Shown: positions 1 through 4,982, numbered from the stretch's first letter. The stretch: 5,162 nucleotides of DNA from Paracoccaceae bacterium (GCA_011525185.1 WTIQ01000021.1:1-5162); one strand, 5' to 3'. Notes: generated by a model not told the origin, from the sequence alone. Program-made: numbers and translations.

Positions 1-254
1 TATGTCTATTTACGGGATCGTATTCTTGAAGCATTGGGCGTCGCTCATCTAGCCAGTTAACCACGCCGTCCTGTGCGCTTTGTTCAAACCCATCTGCATC
101 TCTAATGACAACCGCAATTACCTCATCCGCAGTTGTTACTGTGAAGTGTGTATTTTGGGTCTCTGTCTTTCCCATTTTCAATTACATCAGCCAAAAATTG
201 TTCGTAATGTTCTGGCTTCGGCTTAAAGCGAATTATGCTTAATTTTTTGGTCAT
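1..254 (-). pseudogene. Small DABB (ABM-like) protein, frameshifted and cut by the window edge
   Basis: The start ATG at 254 has a good AGGAG site seven bases upstream, lying inside the last codons of the preceding gene, so the two are translationally close (4-base gap). The first frame reads MTKKLSIIRFKPKPEHYEQF and runs to about codon 29, then hits TGA at 123-125 after 43 codons. From about base 175 down, a different frame is clearly coding to the window edge (THFTVTTADEVIAVVIRDAD, then a helix ending in RRPMLQEYDP). Joined, the two give one beta-alpha-beta-beta-alpha protein, the topology of a dimeric alpha-beta barrel of the antibiotic-biosynthesis-monooxygenase type. The break lies between about 165 and 182, near runs of A and G, and is equivalent to one extra base. 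The C-terminus is outside the window. A sequencing error, a real mutation or programmed frameshifting all fit. An independent second ORF from ATG 175 is less likely because it would begin mid-domain. The substrate is unknown. Confidence 0.7.
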
Positions 255-258
255 TTTT

Positions 259-549
259 TTACTCCTGCTTAATTACAAAGGTTGATGCGATGCCTTCTTC
301 TGCGCGAACAGATACGATTTTACCTTCATGGTCTTTCATAGATTTTTTTCGCTGTTCTGTTGCACGGTCATAACTTTCCTTACTCGGATAGACAGAAGTG
401 AGAGATGCCGTTGTTGGGCCAGTCCGTAGGAAGACTAAACATAATGCGTCTGGAAAATTTTTAGGCCCGTTTACAGTGTAGGCTTTTTCAAGTTCGTCAG
501 CGATGTCTTCAGACGCATACTCGATATAGTTCATACGTGTGTAACTCAT
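259..549 (-). CDS. Small DABB-like protein (96 aa), putative monooxygenase/ligand-binding fold
   Basis: The start is taken as ATG 549 (MSYTRMNYIEYASED), which has AAAGGA about nine bases upstream. The open frame extends to ATG 618, but that start has no ribosome site and adds an unconvincing MKMFFSLRCQ leader. The 96-residue product has the order strand, helix (DIADELEKAY), strand (DALCLVFLRT), strand (TASLTSVYPSKES), helix (YDRATEQRKKS), final strand, as expected for a single dimeric alpha-beta barrel domain of usual length. It shares the pattern T-x-S-x3-VYP, followed by a charged helix and an acidic/glycine turn before the last strand, with the protein at 1446-1733, which suggests distant paralogy. 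No cofactor motif is visible; many ABM-type enzymes use none. It follows the gene at 668-931 after a 118-base gap containing an inverted repeat and precedes the frameshifted gene by 4 bases. The exact reaction cannot be told. Confidence 0.8.
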   Translation of the reverse strand: MSYTRMNYIEYASEDIADELEKAYTVNGPKNFPDALCLVFLRTGPTTASLTSVYPSKESYDRATEQRKKSMKDHEGKIVSVRAEEGIASTFVIKQE

Positions 550-586
550 TGCGACGGTTCCTTTCAAAGGTTTCACAGGAAATATG

Positions 587-647
587 TGCTGACAGCGAAG
601 TGAAAAAAACATTTTCATATTTTAGCTTATCGCTGTTTAGGTCAGCA
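587..647. repeat. Imperfect inverted repeat between two small genes
   Basis: TGCTGACAGCGA at 587-598 pairs with TCGCT (630-634) and GTCAGCA (641-647), giving about 12 base pairs with a six-base bulge (635-640) and a 31-base AT-rich loop. It lies in the 118-base gap between the gene ending at 668 and the start at 549. On the minus strand a T run at 604-610 falls within the loop rather than after the stem, so it is not a standard intrinsic terminator. An mRNA processing or attenuation role is only a guess. Confidence 0.35.
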
Positions 648-667
648 TTTGTGCTTTCATAGAGCTT

Positions 668-931
668 TCACCGTTCATCTGGTAAAAGCTTAAAGATGTG
701 GTGCTTCATGCCCATCTTTGATGCCATATCTCTCACAAACTTCATGTGTTCTGTGAGTCTTTCTTCGTCATTGATTTGAGCAAGTATCACTGCGCTATTC
801 ACACCGCTTTTGCCCACATGCTCTGGTCCCCACCATTCGGCGCGTTTCGCCAGATTTTCTGGTGCTGTGTACATTGCGTGCCATGCTTCATAAGTCATGT
901 CACCCAAATCAATATAAAAAGCGTAATTCAT
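668..931 (-). CDS. Small DABB-like protein (87 aa)
   Basis: ATG 931 is preceded by AGGAG seven bases upstream, a clean start, and the gene stops at TGA 668. The product opens with a strand (MNYAFYIDLGD), then a long helix rich in Trp and Glu (YEAWHAMYTAPENLAKRAEWW), a turn with GPEHVGKSG, a strand (NSAVILAQIND), a second helix (RLTEHMKFVRDMASKMG) and a short last strand (KHHIFKLLP). That order and length fit a minimal dimeric alpha-beta barrel domain. Family assignment is by topology only, since no signature was matched. It lies 28 bases after the membrane-protein gene and is probably in the same transcript, started by the palindrome promoter at 1373-1418. Several His residues (HHIF near the C-terminus, HVG in the middle) could be metal or acid-base ligands, but this is not testable here. 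Confidence 0.8.
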   Translation of the reverse strand: MNYAFYIDLGDMTYEAWHAMYTAPENLAKRAEWWGPEHVGKSGVNSAVILAQINDEERLTEHMKFVRDMASKMGMKHHIFKLLPDER

Positions 932-959
932 ACGGTTCTCCTATTTACATCAATCCAGA

Positions 960-1343
960 TTAGAAAATGTCCCAGATCACCTGCAGTTGCGTTATCGCCA
1001 GTGAGCCAAAAATTAATGTTACTACTCCCTTGAACAGTCCCCATGGTGCATTCAAAAACTTGCTACCAAAATTCGTTGCAGCTTCTTCTTCATCCATATC
1101 ATCTGCATTTGCTTTGAGGTCATCCATACAATCAAAAGAATTGATCATGACGAAAATGAACGTACCAACGATCATGGCGGTCATCGCCCAGCCCATCTTT
1201 CCACCACTTGAGTGCAACATGAATATGGTGGCCAAGTTACTTAATATCCCAAGCGTGAAGCCCCAATACAAATCTCTCCCACGCATTTGGCCGTAACGTT
1301 GTCTGCGATCACGATCGGCGGCTGTGTTCATTTTGCCTGTCAT
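960..1343 (-). CDS. Small integral membrane protein (127 aa, about three TM helices)
   Basis: ATG 1343 is preceded by GGGAG seven bases upstream, and the -10 of a predicted promoter lies 30 bases upstream, so the first Met is the likely start. The N-terminus is short and basic (DRDRRQRYGQMRGRDLY, about residues 10-26), which predicts a cytoplasmic N-terminus. Hydrophobic segments lie at about 27-43, 51-70 and 101-124. Between the second and third is an acidic loop (DDLKANADDMDEEEAA, about 74-89). No enzyme, transport or sensor motif was recognised. It is the first gene of a unit that continues with three small DABB-type genes, so it may anchor, recruit or move the substrate of those soluble proteins; that is inference from position only. 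I do not recognise the family. Confidence 0.82.
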   Translation of the reverse strand: MTGKMNTAADRDRRQRYGQMRGRDLYWGFTLGILSNLATIFMLHSSGGKMGWAMTAMIVGTFIFVMINSFDCMDDLKANADDMDEEEAATNFGSKFLNAPWGLFKGVVTLIFGSLAITQLQVIWDIF

Positions 1344-1372
1344 AAATTTTCTCCCTGTTGGCTCGTGCAGAT

Positions 1373-1418
1373 AGCGTAAAGAAATACAAATCGCTCTCCA
1401 GTACAGAAAGTGTACTGG
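1373..1418 (-). promoter_or_regulatory. Palindromic operator and predicted promoter, copy 1
   Basis: The palindrome AGTACAGAAAGTGTACT at 1400-1416 extends by two more paired bases on each side (1398-1418), giving two 8-base arms around a 5-base centre. On the minus strand it is followed after exactly 21 bases by TACGCT (1378-1373), a -10-like hexamer. A start of transcription near 1366 would leave a leader of about 23 bases before ATG 1343. The hexamer at the normal -35 spacing reads CTGGAG, far from consensus, so activator dependence is likely. It sits only 28 bases after the stop of the preceding gene, so readthrough from that unit is also possible. Confidence 0.7.
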
Positions 1419-1445
1419 CGTGTGAGAGTGGCGCGATAGACGACC

Positions 1446-1733
1446 TTAAATACCTGCGCTTGCTACCATCGGCCCCGCTTCTGCCTTGAGCAGAGTTGCT
1501 CCAAAGGTATCTGACCCTTCAGAACGTATCTCAGCTATGCGTTGAGATGCGGCGATGAAAGTCGCTTCATCAGGATATACGGCAATAATACTCACCGTCG
1601 TATCACTTGTCTGAACTTCAAAACATTGCGTCGCGCCTAATGATTTTATCATGGGCATGAAATGGTTTTGCATTGTTTCGTACATATCGTTAGTAATTTC
1701 TGGCGCTTCCCAGTGTGACATGCTTACGTGCAT
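1446..1733 (-). CDS. Small DABB-like protein (95 aa)
   Basis: ATG 1733 is preceded by AAGGAGG at five bases, the strongest ribosome site in the window, overlapping the end region of the preceding gene (12-base gap). The 95-residue product reads as strand (HVSMSHWEAP), helix (NDMYETMQNHFMPMIKSLG), strand (ATQCFEVQTSD), strand (TTVSIIAVYPDEA), helix (FIAASQRIAEIRSEG) and last strand (FGATLLKAEAGPMV), the layout of a single dimeric alpha-beta barrel domain. The T-x-S-x3-VYP segment resembles that of the protein at 259-549. It is the third gene of the unit that starts at 2710. No catalytic residues can be named with confidence; monooxygenase, isomerase or ligand-binding roles are all known for the fold. 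Confidence 0.82.
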   Translation of the reverse strand: MHVSMSHWEAPEITNDMYETMQNHFMPMIKSLGATQCFEVQTSDTTVSIIAVYPDEATFIAASQRIAEIRSEGSDTFGATLLKAEAGPMVASAGI

Positions 1734-1745
1734 CTTTGCCTCCTT

Positions 1746-2054
1746 TTACTTCAAAGTTAAGACCGTAGGATAATTGATAAACGCTTCGTCAGTGATTGGT
1801 GTGAACGTACCAGTTTCCACTATTGCCCCAGCTTCCGCTCTCAAACGTGTTAGTTCTTCATCTTCGCTGAAACTCTTAAGATGTGCTTCACTCTCAAAAT
1901 GAATGACTGTGTGAAGCATGCTGTCATCATCTCTTTGCGTTCCAGCAAAGACAAAAGTCATTCCGTGCTCTTTCATCTTATCACCCACGGAATGCACCAT
2001 GTCCTTCCACGCTTGGAAGCCTTTAGATAAACGTATTGTCGTTACTACAAGCAT
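1746..2054 (-). CDS. Small DABB-like protein (102 aa)
   Basis: ATG 2054 (MLVVTTIRLSKGFQAW) is preceded by GGAGAGGA with suitable spacing and is chosen over a TTG at 2069 that lies before the ribosome site. The protein has a strand (LVVTTIRLS), a helix (GFQAWKDMVHSVGDKMKEHG), a strand (MTFVFAGTQRD), a strand (SMLHTVIHFES), a helix (AHLKSFSEDEELTRLRAEAG) and a last strand (IVETGTFTPI), then a C-terminal extension of about 18 residues. This is a typical layout for the dimeric alpha-beta barrel superfamily. It lies 32 bases after the duplicated DABB gene and 12 bases before the next one, so all three are probably co-transcribed. The helix-strand pattern resembles putative quinol-monooxygenase-like small proteins, but no specific activity can be assigned. 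Confidence 0.82.
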   Translation of the reverse strand: MLVVTTIRLSKGFQAWKDMVHSVGDKMKEHGMTFVFAGTQRDDDSMLHTVIHFESEAHLKSFSEDEELTRLRAEAGAIVETGTFTPITDEAFINYPTVLTLK

Positions 2055-2086
2055 CGTTGTCCTCTCCAAATGGTATGCTGCAAATT

Positions 2087-2710
2087 TTACATCGCCGTAC
2101 TTTGAACCTTGATTATGGTTCTGAGATTTACATCAAGTGCATTATAAATTTTTGCAGCAACTGGGTTGCTGGCGATGGCATCATATGTCGCTTCAATTTC
2201 TGACATGGACGGGTAGGTGACACCCAACAAGAAATCACCAGCATTGTTGCCTGTCATTATTCTGGCAAACCTGAACGTTTGCGCCCCAGTTTCAGCAAAC
2301 ATAGGAGATGCTTCTGCCATCAAACCCATTAATTCTGGTTGTGAGATGTGCGATTTACCGCGGGTCAAAATCACGTATTTTCTTTGTGGGTTAGTTGGTG
2401 CATCAAACGGAACGTCGCAAAACTTGGCTATGTTGCGCATTTTGACAGTTAATCCTGTACCCATAATTGAGCTATAGGTATTTGATTTGGCAAATGCGTC
2501 CATGACATCTGCGAAATCATTAAGCGTATTAAAAAATTGTTGGAAAACCACGCTTCCCGCGGTGTTCCCTGTCATAATTGTGCCAACACTGGCACGTGCT
2601 GATCCAGCCGCCTTGGACTCCTCAGCAAGAGTTGCACCCAATGAAACAGCTTCTGATAGCTTATTTGCTGGTACTGCGCCTACCGTGTTGACGTAGAAAT
2701 TTTCTGCCAT
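2087..2710 (-). CDS. Two-domain protein with internally duplicated DABB-like fold (207 aa)
   Basis: ATG 2710 (MAENFYVNTVGAVPANK) has AAGGAGA about seven bases upstream and is the second base-pair-perfect fit to the promoter spacing; a start further upstream at 2755 would lie within the promoter and is rejected. The protein is about twice the length of its neighbours and is an internal duplication: the motif IMTGN-x-AG occurs at residues 45-52 and 151-158. Each copy is preceded by a helix rich in Ala and Glu and followed by a strand, a helix around a conserved Asp-Ala pair, and a closing segment (VKMRNIAKF at about 89-97, VNLRTIIKV at about 194-202). The repeats span about 5-97 and 112-203. 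One chain may therefore form a complete barrel without dimerising. The last 33 residues match the partial gene at the right edge at about 14 positions, so the two are paralogues. It heads a three-gene unit. The reaction is unknown. Confidence 0.85.
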   Translation of the reverse strand: MAENFYVNTVGAVPANKLSEAVSLGATLAEESKAAGSARASVGTIMTGNTAGSVVFQQFFNTLNDFADVMDAFAKSNTYSSIMGTGLTVKMRNIAKFCDVPFDAPTNPQRKYVILTRGKSHISQPELMGLMAEASPMFAETGAQTFRFARIMTGNNAGDFLLGVTYPSMSEIEATYDAIASNPVAAKIYNALDVNLRTIIKVQSTAM

Positions 2711-2739
2711 TTGTCTTCTCCTTGATGTTCGATACAGCA

Positions 2740-2783
2740 AGGTTAACAAAAGCAATCAGCACAACCAGTACAGAAACTGTACC
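2740..2783 (-). promoter_or_regulatory. Palindromic operator and predicted promoter, copy 2
   Basis: GTACAGAAACTGTAC at 2768-2782 is a perfect palindrome around three central A bases, with a different central base (C for G at 2777) from the other two copies. Read on the minus strand, 21 bases separate the 17-base frame of the site from TAACCT (2745-2740), again a TAnnCT hexamer. Transcription would start near 2733, giving a leader of about 23 bases before ATG 2710. The hexamer at the -35 position reads CTGGTT, which is poor. The dyad centre is 65 bases from the start codon, the same as copy 1. Confidence 0.7.
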
Positions 2784-2844
2784 TTTGCTCCGATGGAACC
2801 GAGCGAGGTAAGTAGGGCTGCTTATTGTGCCCATTTAAGAGAGT

Positions 2845-2881
2845 GTGTGACCAACGCGACTATGCTGTGGGCTGGTCACAC
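2845..2881 (-). terminator. Terminator-like hairpin after the secreted-protein gene
   Basis: GTGTGACCA at 2845-2853 and TGGTCACAC at 2873-2881 form a perfect 9-base-pair stem; in the minus-strand RNA a G-U pair and one more G-C pair extend it to 11. It lies 22 bases after the stop at 2904, where a terminator for that unit is expected. The run after the stem on the minus strand is only CTCTCTTAAA, so this is a weak intrinsic terminator or an RNA 3'-end stabiliser. Confidence 0.5.
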
Positions 2882-2903
2882 CAAATTCACTTATTTTACT
2901 TTA

Positions 2904-3377
2904 TCAATTGGTTGGTGTGAAAGTGTATACACTTGATGTTGCGCTTGGATTGTTTTGAGTGACGCCAATCCACTTAGCGCCGATGGACGCTGACCAATTT
3001 CCAGTACCAGCGATTAAGACTGGCATGACTGTGCCATCTGGCTGAAATGTGCCGTTAAACAAAGCTATTTCTCCATTTGGGTCAACAGCTTGGCATGTAA
3101 CTGAGCCGCCTATCGGTTGCTCTTGACCTGCTGCAAATCCTAGAAACCAATTGCAGGTTGCATTGATTGCTGGTGGAAAGCCCTCTGGCGGATTGTCGTA
3201 TATCCAAACATCGTTTGTCGTGTTTTGAACGTGCATGCCTTAGGTGCCTTGCATGACGTTAGTATTTACTGTGATGCCAGTTCCGACACCACCAAATGCT
3301 GAATGCCCTCCTGCTAATGCGAAAGTAGGTGCACAAATAATCGCTGCTGATAACAATATATTTTTCGCCGTTGACAC
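2904..3377 (-). pseudogene. Secreted protein with Sec signal peptide, interrupted by an in-frame TAA
   Basis: GTG 3377 has AAGGAGA about five bases upstream and sits at the same distance from the palindrome as the starts of the other two units, which supports this unusual start. Residues 1-22 are a signal peptide: a Lys at 5, a hydrophobic core (ILLSAAIICAPTF) and an ALA cleavage site before GGHSAFGG. The frame runs to TAA at 3240-3242 after 45 codons. Directly after it, in the same frame, coding continues as GMHVQNTTNDVWIYD for 111 residues to TAA at 2904. No frame change is needed, so one substitution would restore a protein of about 157 residues with one Cys pair (in NATCNWF and SVTCQAV) that could form a disulfide outside the cytoplasm. 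Repeated glycine and beta-type segments (GTGNWSASIGAKW) suggest a beta-rich fold. An internal restart at ATG 3236 would lose the signal peptide. I do not recognise the family. Confidence 0.7.
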
Positions 3378-3404
3378 GATTGTCTCCTTTTCATTGGTAA
3401 AGAA

Positions 3405-3448
3405 AGACTATCCAGCGTTGTCACGTATCCTAGTACAGAAAGTGTACT
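3405..3448 (-). promoter_or_regulatory. Palindromic operator and predicted promoter, copy 3
   Basis: AGTACAGAAAGTGTACT at 3432-3448 is identical over 17 bases to copy 1, although flanking sequence differs. On the minus strand exactly 21 bases separate it from TAGTCT (3410-3405), a TAnnCT hexamer. A start of transcription near 3398 gives a leader of about 21 bases before GTG 3377. The hexamer at the -35 position reads CTAGGA, which is poor. The identity of the core against different flanks is the best sign that the palindrome is a binding site under selection. Confidence 0.72.
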
Positions 3449-3522
3449 TCATTAGCCTAAACTTTTATCTCATGTTGATAGCTATCTGCCGCGTCGTCGC
3501 GGATGGATGCTGGGGGACTTCT

Positions 3523-3598
3523 CCTCTCCAGTGAGAAATGTTCCTCAAACTGGGAGAGGCAAGAGGCACTTCCTGTTATCAACTCCTTGTCTCTCCCA
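3523..3598 (+). promoter_or_regulatory. Mutually exclusive hairpins, attenuator-like
   Basis: Three segments can pair in two ways. TGGGAGAGGCAAG (3551-3563) pairs with CTTGTCTCTCCCA (3586-3598) over 13 base pairs including one G-U in plus-strand RNA, followed by AATTTTCTAAGTTTT, a loose U tract. The same middle segment (ACTGGGAGAGG, 3549-3559) can instead pair with CCTCTCCAGT (3523-3532) with one bulged base. This is the layout of an antiterminator and terminator. The plus strand fits better, since the minus-strand RNA has a C-A mismatch and no U run. No clear plus-strand gene follows, so the role is uncertain. Confidence 0.4.
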
Positions 3599-3774
3599 AT
3601 TTTCTAAGTTTTATGCGCAGTGAGGTTTGCACGAATGTGCAGCTACCAGATCAAAAAATACTTTGGTTCAGGAATTCACCTCCGATAGAAAGTGATAAGC
3701 GGCCTGAAGAAGCCCAAAAGAGCGCAGAAAAGGAGCTTGACATTGAGCTGTTTATTGAACCGCTAAAAATGTAA
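3538..3774 (+). pseudogene. Possible plus-strand gene fragment (C-terminal part coding-like)
   Basis: This frame is open for 78 codons, but only the second half looks like real protein: from about 3640, QLPDQKILWFRNSPP is followed by an acidic, helix-like stretch (SDKRPEEAQKSAEKELDIEL) and FIEPLKM before the stop at 3774. The ATG at 3538 and the one at 3613 both lack a ribosome site, and the first half overlaps the hairpin set at 3523-3598. If real, it is the 3' remnant of a gene whose 5' part is lost, lying opposite to every other gene here and overlapping the last 23 bases of the decayed gene at 3752-4106. It may equally be a chance open frame. No family was recognised. Confidence 0.25.
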
Positions 3775-4106
3775 GTATCGTTTCTACATCCGCGTTGTCC
3801 TATGCTTCGGCCCACTTATAAAAATCATTGCTGGCTTCTTTTATTTATTCAAAAAATATAATTCGTCAGGGCTACCGTTGTCTTCGTTCCAGTGTATTAT
3901 TTCACCTGTCGACAGCCACGCGACTTATTTGTTGGTGTCTGATACATTATAAGTATAACCGGCTTATAATCTTTGATTTTAGCAAGACCCCATTCGAAGA
4001 CTTAGTCTGCCAGAGCTGGTTTAGCATTATTCGTGTAAACCTCTTTGAATTTTTGAAAATTTAAAACTTTGGTCGGGTCAAATGGACATACGACAAAAAT
4101 ATTCAT
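3752..4106 (-). pseudogene. Decayed small gene (about 118 codons), probable DABB-like relative
   Basis: ATG 4106 has an excellent GGAGG five bases upstream and opens a coding-like frame, MNIFVVCPFDPTKVLNFQKF, then a helix-like stretch to TAA at 4002-4004 (codon 35). The same frame continues past it as VFEWGLAKIKDYKPVILIMY to about base 3927. Coding then moves to a second frame (VAWLSTGEIIHWNEDNGSPD to FLNK, stop at 3841-3843) and then to a third (KEASNDFYKWAEA, TAG at 3800-3802, DNADVETILTFLAV, stop at 3752). Each change equals loss of one base. Joined, this is one protein of about 118 residues with strand, helix, strand, strand, helix order, close in size to its DABB-like neighbours. It follows the SnoaL-like gene at 4181 by 74 bases, so it was probably in that unit. 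The continuity of sense across three frames is clear by eye; the family is a guess. Confidence 0.6.
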
Positions 4107-4180
4107 TTTTGCCTCCATCATTTGTCGGTGGTTATTTCAGCTTTTTGGGCGTGCTGCTAAGATTTAAGGTTAATAATGAA

Positions 4181-4555
4181 TTAAATTCTACAATGTTTTG
4201 CCCAGTATTCTCCGTCCCAGTAAATGTCAAAACTATATTGCATGTCGTCTTTGACGACAAAATGATGGACGGTTTTGCCGCTTAGGCCACCATCTGCAGT
4301 ACATGTGCAAAAGACGACGACGTCGGTTTCGTTGGCGACAACTTTATCAATTGCTGGCACAAATCCAGGCCAAGCATCATTAAGTTTGCTCAATACGCCT
4401 TCAAGGAAGGCTGGAAAGCCGTGATAGGTACCGCCAAGAGCATGTTCGGCATGGAATGTGTAGGTACATTCAGGATGATTTAATTTGGCTAAGGCTTCCA
4501 TGTCGCCCGCACCAAATGCTTGATATGCGGACATTACTACTTCTTCGGCAGTCAT
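4181..4555 (-). CDS. SnoaL/NTF2-like protein (124 aa)
   Basis: ATG 4555 (MTAEEVVMSAYQAFGAGDME) has GGGAGA about eight bases upstream. An open extension to 4651 overlaps the preceding gene and has no ribosome site, so it is rejected. The N-terminal pattern of a helix (VVMSAYQAFGAGDMEALAKL) followed by a short acidic/His turn (NHPECTYTFH) is the hallmark of SnoaL-like polyketide cyclases and other NTF2-fold proteins. The central segment with HGFPAFLEGVLSKL and the paired strands near the end (DVVVFCTCTADG, KTVHHFVVKDD, YSFDIYWDG) complete the cone-shaped fold. Members act as small cyclases, isomerases or hydrolases, or bind ligands. It lies 29 bases after the gene at 4585-4908, which has the same fold, and may form a hetero-oligomer with it. 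The substrate is unknown. Confidence 0.88.
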   Translation of the reverse strand: MTAEEVVMSAYQAFGAGDMEALAKLNHPECTYTFHAEHALGGTYHGFPAFLEGVLSKLNDAWPGFVPAIDKVVANETDVVVFCTCTADGGLSGKTVHHFVVKDDMQYSFDIYWDGEYWAKHCRI

Positions 4556-4584
4556 TTGTTGTTCTCCCTGTTGGTTGGGGTTGT

Positions 4585-4908
4585 TCACTTTATTGGCGTA
4601 GCACCAGTTTCTGTACGCCAGAGCAGACCGTCCTTTTTGCGTGAAACCCAAAGGAGTGCCTCTTTGTCACCAGAAGCATAAGTATTAAAAGAATGGGTGA
4701 CTAGAATATCATCATTTTCGTAAATACAACGCACGTCTTCACGCGTTATGGACTTTACGAGTTTTGCCCATTCTTGTGGATCAGCAGCTCCTTTACGGTG
4801 GATTTTGCCTGAAGAGTGCATGAGAAATTCCCAATCATCATGCAAACACTCACGCCATAAATTTACATCACCTTCATCTTGCGCCTTCTTCATTTTTTCA
4901 AAAAGCAT
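4585..4908 (-). CDS. SnoaL/NTF2-like protein (107 aa)
   Basis: ATG 4908 (MLFEKMKKAQDEGDVNLW) is preceded by GGGAGA six bases upstream. Two earlier in-frame starts (ATG 4920, TTG 4938) lack a ribosome site, and ATG 4920 would itself overlap the GGGAGA. The N-terminal helix followed by CLHDDWEFLMHSSGKIHRKG is the usual SnoaL-type opening, in which a helix with GD leads into the first strand of the cone. A second charged segment (DPQEWAKLVKSITREDVRC) and strands (DILVTHSFNTYASGD, EALLWVSRKKDGLLWRT) follow. The chain is slightly short for the family but complete. It comes before the other SnoaL-like gene (29-base gap) and after the edge gene by 139 bases. No copy of the palindrome lies upstream of it, so it may be expressed from further right. 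The exact activity is unknown. Confidence 0.85.
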   Translation of the reverse strand: MLFEKMKKAQDEGDVNLWRECLHDDWEFLMHSSGKIHRKGAADPQEWAKLVKSITREDVRCIYENDDILVTHSFNTYASGDKEALLWVSRKKDGLLWRTETGATPIK

Positions 4909-4982
4909 GTTTTCTCCCATTGTTGCTAGTGAATACAAATCATCTACACTGCCAAATTGATCTACTTGCAGCCATTAGGAAC

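Noticed and set aside
1398..1418. Palindrome copy 1 as an intrinsic terminator of the preceding unit
   Set aside because: The stem is AT-rich, no U run follows, and the same sequence recurs at two other promoters at a fixed distance from a -10-like hexamer.
3489..3502. Small GC hairpin CCGCG-TCGT-CGCGG and the nearby GATAGCTATC palindrome (3477-3486)
   Set aside because: They are too short to stand out from chance, with no gene or U tract at a useful position.
3244..3534. Open plus-strand frame opposite to the signal-peptide region
   Set aside because: It is antisense to the signal peptide and runs through palindrome copy 3; its composition is not protein-like.
3946..3970. AT-rich inverted repeat ATTATAAG / CTTATAAT with a 9-base spacer, containing TATAAT on each strand
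   Set aside because: It lies within the coding sense of the decayed gene (DYKPVILIMY), and neither TATAAT has a plausible -35 partner at 17 bases.
3240..4004. Reassignment or recoding of TAA as a sense codon, suggested by in-frame TAA in two genes
   Set aside because: Most intact genes in the window end in TAA, and one affected gene also has frameshifts, so mutation or sequence error is simpler.
3828..4285. Two open plus-strand frames (3828-4064 and 4082-4285)
   Set aside because: Both are opposite to the decayed gene and the end of the SnoaL-like gene, lack ribosome sites and have odd composition.
4602..4616. Partial copy of the palindrome (GTACAGAAACTG on the minus strand) about 54 bases before the start at 4555
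   Set aside because: The second arm is broken, no TAnnCT hexamer lies 21 bases downstream (the place reads CCCAAC), and the bases are coding for WRTETG at the end of the upstream SnoaL-like gene. It is probably chance.
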